DNA of 64,000 nt from contig CBDEVW010000002.1 in NCBI GenBank assembly GCA_965243755.1, forward strand, positions 930,001-994,000. The letters run 5' to 3'. Under the pieces are notes generated by a model. It did no database searches and had not been told where the DNA came from. It saw only the letters and a list, made by a program, of their open reading frames with translations. Below are positions 34,801-41,066 of this stretch, piece by piece (position 1 is the stretch's first letter; the number at the start of each line of letters is the position of its first letter). The DNA comes from JANSWY01 sp965243755 (GTDB lineage Bacteria > Bacteroidota > Bacteroidia > Cytophagales > Cyclobacteriaceae). The position numbers and the translations under genes were made by a program.

Positions 34801-36437
34801 TTATTACACAACCAGCGGCAGGTCCAGGTGATGATCTTTCGATAACGGCGGGTGATGCGGCAATCAGTAGTAACGCCAATGGAGGAAACTTATACCTTGC
34901 ACCGGGTAATCCCGATGGATCTGGCTTTCCAGGAGAGATTTTTCTGGATGGAAATACAACCATAGGTGCAGGATCTTCATTGGGAGCAGCCTTTTTCTTT
35001 GAAACGGGGACTGAATATGCAGGCTCTATCATTACTGCCTCAAATACACAGGGGAATGGTAGCATTATGTCAGTATCAAAATCAGCAGGCACATTAGGCG
35101 GAGAACTTCCGGTAACCGGAGGTGACAACCTTGGGTCATTCGCATGGTTGGGTTATGGTTCCACTGACTATGAGATTGGTGCAGCCATCACAGGTATTGC
35201 GTTAGAAGATTTTAGTACGGGATTTTTTGGTACCAATATTCAGTTCCAGACCACAGCGGTAGGTACTAACGCGCTATCGGTTATCGCAGAATTGAACGAT
35301 GGGGGTTTTGAGATATTTGAAAGGGCATCTAATCCAGCAGGATTAACGATGTATAGTGATAATGCCAATGCAATACGGGTATCGGTTCCTTTTACGCTTC
35401 CTGCCAACTATAATTTTGTGTTACCACCTGATGATGGAAATCCTGGTGAAGTATTGTCAACCGATGGTGCAGGAAATACTGCATGGATTAGTAGTACTGC
35501 ATTTAATCTTAACAATGAAATCCCAAGAGGTGACGGAACAGGTCAGGTTTCTTCAAACATATTCAGTGATGGAATTGATGTGGCTGTTGGTAATGTTAAC
35601 GGATTAGGCATAGGTAAATTTATTATTGCCAATGAAGGCTCAGCACTTTTAAGTGGAGCGGTCAACTACTCGGCAACACAATCTTCAGCATTTAGCTTAT
35701 TACGGGCTCGTGGAACGGCGATTTCTCCTACCAATGTCCAGTTAGGAGATGATATTGGACAATATGGCTGGAATACCTATGCCGGTGGATTCCTGGATGC
35801 AGCACAAATCAGGGTGACTGCAACAGAGAATCATGGTCCAAATGTAGGGGTGTCAATGGCTATAAGGACTGCAGCGAACGGCCAATCAGCTCCTCAGGAT
35901 CGAATTGTGATTGATCAACAAGGCGATGTGAATATTATGAATAAATTCTTCGCTCAGGATCTGGATATTGGGGGAGGAATTACAACGATTGATAATTTAG
36001 GTAATTACGCTACTACAGCCAATGTGGTAATTGGACCAATGACAATCACCGGTTCTGGCAACATTACTTCAGGTGGGACAGCAGATTTTAACGATGTGAC
36101 ACTCAATCAAAATTTGATTAGTGTGCCAGATGTAACCGTATTTGATGCTGATGCCACAAATGTAGTGGCCAGTGATCATCGCTATGTGCGTGTCCAAAGC
36201 CCCGCTGGTGGAGGTGCCTTTAATCAAATTGTGGCTGGCACAGATGGTCAGGAAATCATCATTGTAAATGTGGGAACTTTAAATGTCGTTATGGAGTCCC
36301 TGGGATCAGGAGCCGTAAATGTATTACTGAACAATGATGCCCAATTCATAATGACACCAAGAAGCACACTACATCTCATGTATGTAGGCGGAACAATAAA
36401 TAATTGGATTGAAATTGGTAGAGCAGCTCAACCTTAA
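28884..36437 (+). CDS. Giant repetitive fibre-like surface protein (2517 residues)
   Basis: A signal peptide ends near residue 28 (DANAQ). The head (about 29-185) reads GINIESPNPNAVLHL and GLIIPKLSSAQRTGM, then two LSLxGxxLSIxNGNxVDIS units typical of Bacteroidota tail-fibre-like proteins. Residues 186-1677 are about 39 tandem units around DPTNEIELPTQxAPDAGLFL and QADGAGGVSYVA. They have a short linker (unit about 36 residues) or a long VADNVND-type linker (about 39-40). The C-terminal 840 residues hold two copies of a head module (IPKGDGTGLVASDIFS and IPRGDGTGQVSSNIFS) and other beta-rich parts. The protein has no Cys-rich or enzyme motif. I infer an extended, probably oligomeric stalk with Asp-rich turns that could bind calcium. 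It has no type-B CTD; the next gene does. Confidence 0.85.
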   Translation: MKGIHQLRLISILLTAMLFHLVPDANAQEYSAGINIESPNPNAVLHLVSPQGNQGLIIPKLSSAQRTGMSLSAADNGLMVYDSDENLFYFWINPNWVALSTQSAQTLSLAGDVLSIANGNNVDLSSVDNQQLSLSGTTLSIENGNSVDISVSEVDPTVPANIKDGIDWTEVTSIPAELLDGDDTDDADADPTNEIELPTQSGADAGLYLQADGAGGVSYATVSVTEVDGDPTNEIELPTQSGADAGLFLQADGSGGVSYAADNVNDADADPTNEIELPTQSGADAGLYLQADGAGGVSFATVSVTEVDGDPTNEIELPTQTGADAGLFLQADGAGGVAYVADNVNDADSDPTNEIELPTQSGADAGLFLQADGSGGVSYVAELDGDPSNEIELPTQSGADAGLYLQADGAGGVAYAPVSAVELDGDPTNEIELPSQTGADAGLFLQADGAGGVSYVADNVNDADSDPTNEIELPTQTAPDAGLFLQADGVGGVSYATLSEVDGDPTNEIELPSQTGADAGLFLQADGAGGVSYVADNVNDADSDPTNEIELPTQTAPDAGLFLQADGAGGVSYATLSEVDGDPTNEIELPSQTGADAGLFLQADGAGGVSYVADNVNDADSDPTNEIELPTQTAPDAGLFLQADGAGGVSYATLSEVDGDPTNEIELPSQTGADAGLFLQADGAGGVSYVADNVNDADSDPTNEIELPTQSAPDAGLFLQADGAGGVSYVADNVNDADSDPTNEIELPTQSAPDAGLFLQADGAGGVSYVAEVDGDPTNEIELPTQTAPDAGLFLQADGAGGVSYVADNVNDADSDPTNEIELPTQSAPDAGLFLQADGAGGVSYVAEVDGDPTNEIELPTQTAPDAGLFLQADGAGGVSYVADNVNDADSDPTNEIELPTQSAPDAGLFLQADGAGGVSYVAEVDGDPTNEIELPTQTAPDAGLFLQADGAGGVSYVADNVNDADSDPTNEIELPTQSAPDAGLFLQADGAGGVSYVADNVNDADSDPTNEIELPTQSAPDAGLFLQADGAGGVSYVAEVDGDPTNEIELPTQTAPDAGLFLQADGAGGVSYVADNVNDADSDPTNEIELPTQSAPDAGLFLQADGAGGVSYVAEVDGDPTNEIELPTQTAPDAGLFLQADGAGGVSYVADNVNDADSDPTNEIELPTQSAPDAGLFLQADGAGGVSYVADNVNDADSDPTNEIELPTQSAPDAGLFLQADGAGGVSYVAEVDGDPTNEIELPTQTAPDAGLFLQADGAGGVSYVAEVDGDPTNEIELPTQTAPDAGLFLQADGAGGVSYVADNVNDADSDPTNEIELPVQGAPDAGLFLQADGAGGVSYAADNVNDADSDPTNEIELPVQGAPDAGLFLQADGAGGVSYAADNVNDADSDPTNEIELPTQSAPDAGLFLQADGAGGVSYAADNVNDADSDPTNEIELPTQSAPDAGLFLQADGAGGVSYVAEVDGDPTNEIELPVQAAPDAGNFLQADGAGGVSYVAEADGDPTNEIELPVQAAPDAGNFLQADGAGGVSYVAEADGDPTNEIELPVQAAPDAGNFLQADGAGGVSYVAEVDGDPTNEIELPVQAAPDAGNFLQADGAGGVSYVAEADGDPTNEIELPVQAAPDAGNFLQADGAGGVSYVAEADGDPTNEIELPVQAAPDANLFLQADGAGGVSYAGVDPVLSLLPGGATAGQRLEYNGSNWTPVPAATFSTLNAIPKGDGTGLVASDIFSNASNQVTIGISTTLPNVKFAVVNQSSQLNFGGANFSDTPTEGTNHAVLRSRGTPGGESLLLSGDEIGSYSYNVWNGVSDFETAVSMRAEATANHAAGSNFGSQFTIATIANGTSTLADRLRIQNDGTIILNDNTSIGAGPTTGAKLQISPDNGQVNALRINPEGGLSNTGELQFMDLGSNFVGFRAPASVTANTVWTLPNDDGFLDEVLATDGTGNLYWRPTNQFDSDLEFLDGSPRNIFITQPAAGPGDDLSITAGDAAISSNANGGNLYLAPGNPDGSGFPGEIFLDGNTTIGAGSSLGAAFFFETGTEYAGSIITASNTQGNGSIMSVSKSAGTLGGELPVTGGDNLGSFAWLGYGSTDYEIGAAITGIALEDFSTGFFGTNIQFQTTAVGTNALSVIAELNDGGFEIFERASNPAGLTMYSDNANAIRVSVPFTLPANYNFVLPPDDGNPGEVLSTDGAGNTAWISSTAFNLNNEIPRGDGTGQVSSNIFSDGIDVAVGNVNGLGIGKFIIANEGSALLSGAVNYSATQSSAFSLLRARGTAISPTNVQLGDDIGQYGWNTYAGGFLDAAQIRVTATENHGPNVGVSMAIRTAANGQSAPQDRIVIDQQGDVNIMNKFFAQDLDIGGGITTIDNLGNYATTANVVIGPMTITGSGNITSGGTADFNDVTLNQNLISVPDVTVFDADATNVVASDHRYVRVQSPAGGGAFNQIVAGTDGQEIIIVNVGTLNVVMESLGSGAVNVLLNNDAQFIMTPRSTLHLMYVGGTINNWIEIGRAAQP
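29439..33914. repeat. In-frame coding tandem repeat array, about 39 units
   Basis: About 4.5 kb of DNA made of units averaging 115 bases, all inside one reading frame. Two unit lengths, with short and long linkers, often alternate and form a higher-order pair of about 228 bases. Units in the middle differ by few bases; the first six and the last six form distinct protein subtypes (QSGADAG at the start, VQAAPDAGNF at the end). Many differences between units are silent. Confidence 0.95.
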
Positions 36438-36441
36438 GCAT

Positions 36442-37665
36442 ATGAACAAGTACTATATCATAATATTATTGAGTTGCTTAGCTGCTGTCCAGGTCCCTGG
36501 TCAGGGAACTTTCAACTTTGGTTCGCAAACAACTTTTGTGCTTAATGAAGGTACTGAGTTTTTTGCAGGAGGTAATACTACATTTGGTGGTAGGTTGATC
36601 AACCGAGGAAAGATTATCAGTTATAGTGATATCGATTTTGTGGAAAACACCGATGTGGGAAGACTTTCGTTTGTTGGGCCAGGGATACAAAATGTATCAG
36701 GAGATACATTGCTTGTAATCGATTTTGAAGTTAATAAAGCAGCCGGAGAAGTTGTTCTCCTTTCTGAGCAGGTACGCGTATCTGGTAACCTAAATGTAAT
36801 CTCTGGAGTAATTGAGTCCGAAAACGAGGAAGATTTAATTGTTACAGGAAGTTCTCAGGGGTCCGATGGTAACGTCGGATATGTTGAGGGAAATTTGATT
36901 GGTTTGGCGGCTACTGGTGTTTTGACTTTTCCTATGGGGATTAATAATAATCCTAACTATATAACCCTTAAGACCGAAAATCTGAATGCCATATTCCGTG
37001 TGACATGCCGGGTGCCTCCGGTTGATCAGCTCAAACCAACTGAAGACATGATAGGCATTTCTGATGAAGTGGAGTGGTTGATTACATCCTTAAATCAGGA
37101 TTCAGTAGAAGTATCAATAACTACGATTTTTAGCGGAGTGGACCTGGAGAACTTCAGTAATGGAAATTTTATTAGAGCGCAGGCCTATTCTCCTACAATA
37201 GTAAAACTAGGACCAAATGACACCATTTATCAGGACCTGGGAATAATTGAAGTATCTAATACTGACAATGTAAGTTTTGGAACAGTAATCAGTGAAACAC
37301 CAATAACAATCACGAGAGAACCGACACACCTGGGAGTAGCTTTGATCCCACACCTTCTTGCCCCGGTTTTCTTTATACCCAATGCTTTTTCGCCAACGGC
37401 TGCCCTGGAAGAAAACCGAGTCTTTCGGCCCTACTTCTCTGGTGCTAATGTTACAGCCCTTCAAATGCAGGTATTTGACAGCTTTCAAAACCGATTGTAT
37501 TCAGCTAATGAAGTCGGTGATAATATTGATCTGGGCTCCTATGGCTGGGATGGATTGCTTTCCGGGGGCAATAGCGCAGATGAAGGGGTTTATTACTACT
37601 CCATCAAAGTTGTGGCGGATGGAACAGAATACGAAAAGGTTGGCTCATTCATGTTGATACACTAG
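36442..37665 (+). CDS. Surface protein with T9SS type-B C-terminal sorting domain
   Basis: The ATG at 36442, 4 bases after the giant gene, gives a signal peptide (YYIIILLSCLAAVQVPGQG). The mature N-terminal half is beta-rich (TFVLNEGTEFFAGGNTTFGGRLINRGK). The last 95 residues begin FFIPNAFSPTAALEENRVFRPYF and end YYYSIKVVADGTEYEKVGSFMLIH, the classical gliding-motility-associated (CHU_C) type-B sorting domain recognised by the type IX secretion system. An in-frame ATG 33 bases upstream overlaps the giant gene and was rejected. Proteins of this type are exported and then held at the surface with a PorP/SprF partner, which is the next gene. Confidence 0.9.
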   Translation: MNKYYIIILLSCLAAVQVPGQGTFNFGSQTTFVLNEGTEFFAGGNTTFGGRLINRGKIISYSDIDFVENTDVGRLSFVGPGIQNVSGDTLLVIDFEVNKAAGEVVLLSEQVRVSGNLNVISGVIESENEEDLIVTGSSQGSDGNVGYVEGNLIGLAATGVLTFPMGINNNPNYITLKTENLNAIFRVTCRVPPVDQLKPTEDMIGISDEVEWLITSLNQDSVEVSITTIFSGVDLENFSNGNFIRAQAYSPTIVKLGPNDTIYQDLGIIEVSNTDNVSFGTVISETPITITREPTHLGVALIPHLLAPVFFIPNAFSPTAALEENRVFRPYFSGANVTALQMQVFDSFQNRLYSANEVGDNIDLGSYGWDGLLSGGNSADEGVYYYSIKVVADGTEYEKVGSFMLIH

Positions 37666-38697
37666 ATGAAGAAACTGCTCTTTATATGGATCTTATGCCT
37701 GAACCATTTTGTCTTTGCACAGGATGGTCAGTTCTCACAGTACTTTACTACCACTACATTGGTAAATCCTGCGTATGCTGGTATCCGTCCGGAGATGGAA
37801 TTCAGCACCAACTACAAAAAATCGGGTTCGCTGGATAATGATAATTTCTTCGAGTTGGCTCAGGCTACATTCATTGCCCCTTTGAAGGTGACCACCAGCT
37901 CAACCCATCAGATCGGAGGCGTGGGAGCTACTTTTTTCCGTGAACGTAGAGGATTTCAGGGGATTTACACCTCTCAAAAAGTATTACTGACAGGAGCATA
38001 TTCAATCAGGTTGAGTCAATTCATAAAAAATTACGTTGTTTTTGGACTTCAGGCAGGCATTGTGCAAAACCGGCTTTCAGAGGAGGTGTTGAACTGGGGG
38101 TCTCAGTTTAATCGCTTCTATGGCTATGATGATTCGCTTCAGGGAGAAACCATTGCAACCGGAGCTTTTTATTACCCCACCGTAAATTTCGGGGTTTTGT
38201 ATACAGTATTTGATAACCAGAATATTTATATCCGTGACAAAAGTCTTATTGTGGGATTCAGTGCGGAAAATCTGAATAAACCAAGAACAGGTGATAATTC
38301 CAATACCCGGAAAAATATTTTATACAAAGGATTTGGTTCAATGAAATTGAGATTTGCTCCACGGTTTTATGTGCACCCGTCTGTTTTAACACTGCTTGAT
38401 CAAAGCAATCTTCAATTTAATGTAGGTTGTTATCTTTCTACAATGGTCAATTCGGTGAGATCCAGGACAAGTGTATTACTGCAGGTTGGATCATGGTATC
38501 GGCAGGGAGACTCTTTTATCGTCTTGGGAGGCTTTCAGGTACAGCACTTCAAAGTTGGGGCAAGTTTCGACCTGAATTCGGAATCTTTCAGCGAAAATGT
38601 GGTTTTTAGCCGCTCAAATCCCTCATATGAAATTTCTTTGACGTATATTATTACTAGATCCAAAAACGTAAGAAAGGTATCTAACCCGATATTCTAA
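37666..38697 (+). CDS. PorP/SprF family type IX secretion system membrane protein
   Basis: A signal peptide (LLFIWILCLNHFVFAQ) leads into the family start DGQFSQYFTTTTLVNPAYAGIRPEME, followed by a beta-barrel of about 300 residues with alternating strands and a terminal segment (YEISLTYII). PorP/SprF proteins are outer-membrane partners of type-B CTD cargo. The gene abuts the CTD gene (its ATG follows the stop directly), so the pair is co-expressed. The likely job is to export or anchor the 36442-37665 product and, by extension, the fibre. Confidence 0.93.
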   Translation: MKKLLFIWILCLNHFVFAQDGQFSQYFTTTTLVNPAYAGIRPEMEFSTNYKKSGSLDNDNFFELAQATFIAPLKVTTSSTHQIGGVGATFFRERRGFQGIYTSQKVLLTGAYSIRLSQFIKNYVVFGLQAGIVQNRLSEEVLNWGSQFNRFYGYDDSLQGETIATGAFYYPTVNFGVLYTVFDNQNIYIRDKSLIVGFSAENLNKPRTGDNSNTRKNILYKGFGSMKLRFAPRFYVHPSVLTLLDQSNLQFNVGCYLSTMVNSVRSRTSVLLQVGSWYRQGDSFIVLGGFQVQHFKVGASFDLNSESFSENVVFSRSNPSYEISLTYIITRSKNVRKVSNPIF

Positions 38698-38705
38698 GGA
38701 ATTCC

Positions 38706-41066
38706 ATGTTACGAACAGCAATCATAATCATTGCCATTTTGGGCAGTACTGTGGTGATGGGACAATCTTCTGTCCCAAAGCTCATGGAGATTGCTAATCA
38801 ACACTACGAGGCAGAGCAATACACGGAAGCGATAGAGTTTTATTCACGGGTCATTAAACTGAATAAAATAAGAGGTGAGGCCAGGTTCAAGCTGGCCATG
38901 AGCCTTTATAAGACCCTTCAATACGAACGCGCAAAAAAACATTTCTTATTCCTGTTTGAAAATAAGTACCCCGACTATAAACATCTGGCTAATTATTACC
39001 TGGGAAATATCCTTAAGCTTACCAGCAAGTTTGATGTAGCAGACACAGTGTTTGCACATCTGCTGAAACAGTCTGGAGTACCCAACGAACTGTTACAGTT
39101 GGCCAAAAAACAACAGGAGGGGTGCCAATTAGCCATCAATCAAAAAAAACAAAACCGGGGATTTAAGATTATGGAGATGAAAGATTTCAATTCTCAATAC
39201 CATGATTTTGGAGCCGTCTTGAATCAATCAACAGGTGATATGGTTTTTGTGACAACACGAAATACTGGAGGTTCTCAATATAAAGCTACGCAATACGATG
39301 GGCTGCTACCTGACCTGATCCAGTATTCAAGAAAGGGAGACAAGTGGAGGGAAAACACTTCAAAAAATAATTTTAATAAGCTCAACAGTCAATGGTCTGA
39401 GGGGTCGGGATCGTTTACCGGAGATGGAAAGTATTTTTACTTCACCTCCTGTCTCAACAATAAAGGAGCGGATTGCCAAATCATGGTAAGCAAACTGGAA
39501 GATGGAAAATGGACCAAACCTAAGGCATTGAATGAGTTTATCAATATGCCAGATGTAGAAAATAAGCATCCGTTCATTACACAGGGAGGAGATACTTTGT
39601 TTTTTGTGTCCAACAGACCAGGGGGAATTGGTGGTAGTGATATATGGATGAGCCTGAAAGGATTTGAGGAAGGTTCATGGACTCCTGCCATTAATTTGGG
39701 AGACATGATCAATACAGCTTCCAACGAGATCACTCCATTTTATTCTTCGGAATTTTCCTGCCTTTTATTTGCCAGTGATGGGCATGTGGGTTATGGAGGA
39801 TACGACCTGTTTGCAGCAAAAGGGGAATCTTTCTTCGAGCCTCAAATCTATAACCTGGGTGATCCATTCAATTCCCCATTGGATGATACTTATTTCTTTA
39901 TTACGGATAGTGTAGGATTCATGGCTTCCAATAGAATTGATAAACGGAACCTCAACCTGTATAATTTTCAGGTTTCTGATGAGCGCCTTTATCTTTCGTT
40001 ATTGATATCGGGTGAGTCATTGATTGATGAACGTGTGGTGGCCCGTTACCGGGACATTCGTTCTCTGGACCTGACTACATTTCGGGTAGAGGACTATCAG
40101 GGATTCGAATTGTTTGATCCCGAAAAAAGAGAGAAACCCAAACCAGCACTACTGGCAGATAATCCATTTGATGGTGATTCTACACAGATCACAGCAGATG
40201 TGATTGTGGCTTCAAATAATTCCAGTCAAACCTTCAATGAGAACACGGGAGGTAACATTACAGTGGTGCAAACAACTGGCTCCACAGGCTTTCAGGAGAA
40301 GAAGTATAATACCCCATTCATTTCCAGTAATCAGGAGGAACTGGAACAGTTTAGCAAAACTTCATTTGAAAAATTATATTTCGATTTCGGCTCCACAAAA
40401 TTGAACTATCAAACGGTGATATCACTACACAGATTGGCTGATCAGTTGAATGAGCAAGCCAGGACAATAAGGAAAATAGTGTTGGTTTCCAATACCGATG
40501 ATGTAGGCGGGAGCGATTATAATTTTAAGTTAAGTCTGCAAAGAGGGGAGCTGATTAAAAAATTCTTAATGGCCAGGGGTATCCCGGAAGACCTGATCGA
40601 TGTTAGTGCGCATGGAGAGCACAATTTAATTTCTAATAATGCCACCTGGTACGATCATGTTTTTAACCGAAGAGTAGAAATAAATATATATAGTGACAAC
40701 CCAATTACCCTTGAGAAGGACAGGAAATTGCTGGTACGTCAGGATATCGATTTAGAACAGGCCCTTCAATTCCTGGGAATATCAGAAAAGGAATTTCTGA
40801 AATGGAATAAACCTAACGGAGATATGCTGAAGAGGGGTCAGATCATTAGAATAAAAAAGGAGTATGCGCAGGTTCCTATCAAATATTTCCTGGAAGAGTC
40901 TGATATCAGGTATCAATTTTTTCCCTACATAGTGAAAGAAGGAGAAACTGTACAAAGCCTGGTGAAAAAATTTGGAACTCCTGAGGAATTACTTGTTGAG
41001 ATTAATCAGTTGGATGGGGAAGTGAATGCAGGCGAAGAAATATTTATCTATCAAATCAATTTCTAG
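38706..41066 (+). CDS. TPR/beta-propeller/OmpA/LysM-like cell-wall anchor protein
   Basis: After a signal peptide (MLRTAIIIIAILGSTVVMG), residues 20-130 are TPR-like helices (MEIANQHYEAEQYTEAIEFYSRVIKL). Residues 145-430 are a PD40/WD40-like propeller (FYFTSCLNN, GGIGGSDIWMS, YGGYDLFAA). An OmpA-C domain (residues 560-680: YFDFGSTKLN, NTDDVGGSDYN, NRRVEINIY) with its Asp and Arg pair should bind peptidoglycan. Two LysM-like segments end the chain (FLEESDIRYQFFPYIV region and GETVQSLVKKFGTPEEL). The order TPR-propeller-OmpA is that of the anchor proteins that accompany PorP/SprF. It starts 8 bases after the PorP gene and is the last gene of the operon. Confidence 0.88.
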   Translation: MLRTAIIIIAILGSTVVMGQSSVPKLMEIANQHYEAEQYTEAIEFYSRVIKLNKIRGEARFKLAMSLYKTLQYERAKKHFLFLFENKYPDYKHLANYYLGNILKLTSKFDVADTVFAHLLKQSGVPNELLQLAKKQQEGCQLAINQKKQNRGFKIMEMKDFNSQYHDFGAVLNQSTGDMVFVTTRNTGGSQYKATQYDGLLPDLIQYSRKGDKWRENTSKNNFNKLNSQWSEGSGSFTGDGKYFYFTSCLNNKGADCQIMVSKLEDGKWTKPKALNEFINMPDVENKHPFITQGGDTLFFVSNRPGGIGGSDIWMSLKGFEEGSWTPAINLGDMINTASNEITPFYSSEFSCLLFASDGHVGYGGYDLFAAKGESFFEPQIYNLGDPFNSPLDDTYFFITDSVGFMASNRIDKRNLNLYNFQVSDERLYLSLLISGESLIDERVVARYRDIRSLDLTTFRVEDYQGFELFDPEKREKPKPALLADNPFDGDSTQITADVIVASNNSSQTFNENTGGNITVVQTTGSTGFQEKKYNTPFISSNQEELEQFSKTSFEKLYFDFGSTKLNYQTVISLHRLADQLNEQARTIRKIVLVSNTDDVGGSDYNFKLSLQRGELIKKFLMARGIPEDLIDVSAHGEHNLISNNATWYDHVFNRRVEINIYSDNPITLEKDRKLLVRQDIDLEQALQFLGISEKEFLKWNKPNGDMLKRGQIIRIKKEYAQVPIKYFLEESDIRYQFFPYIVKEGETVQSLVKKFGTPEELLVEINQLDGEVNAGEEIFIYQINF

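Noticed and set aside
36400..36437. Type IX sorting domain on the giant fibre protein.
   Set aside because: Its C-terminus lacks IPNAFSP-type or type-A features; the domain belongs to the next gene.
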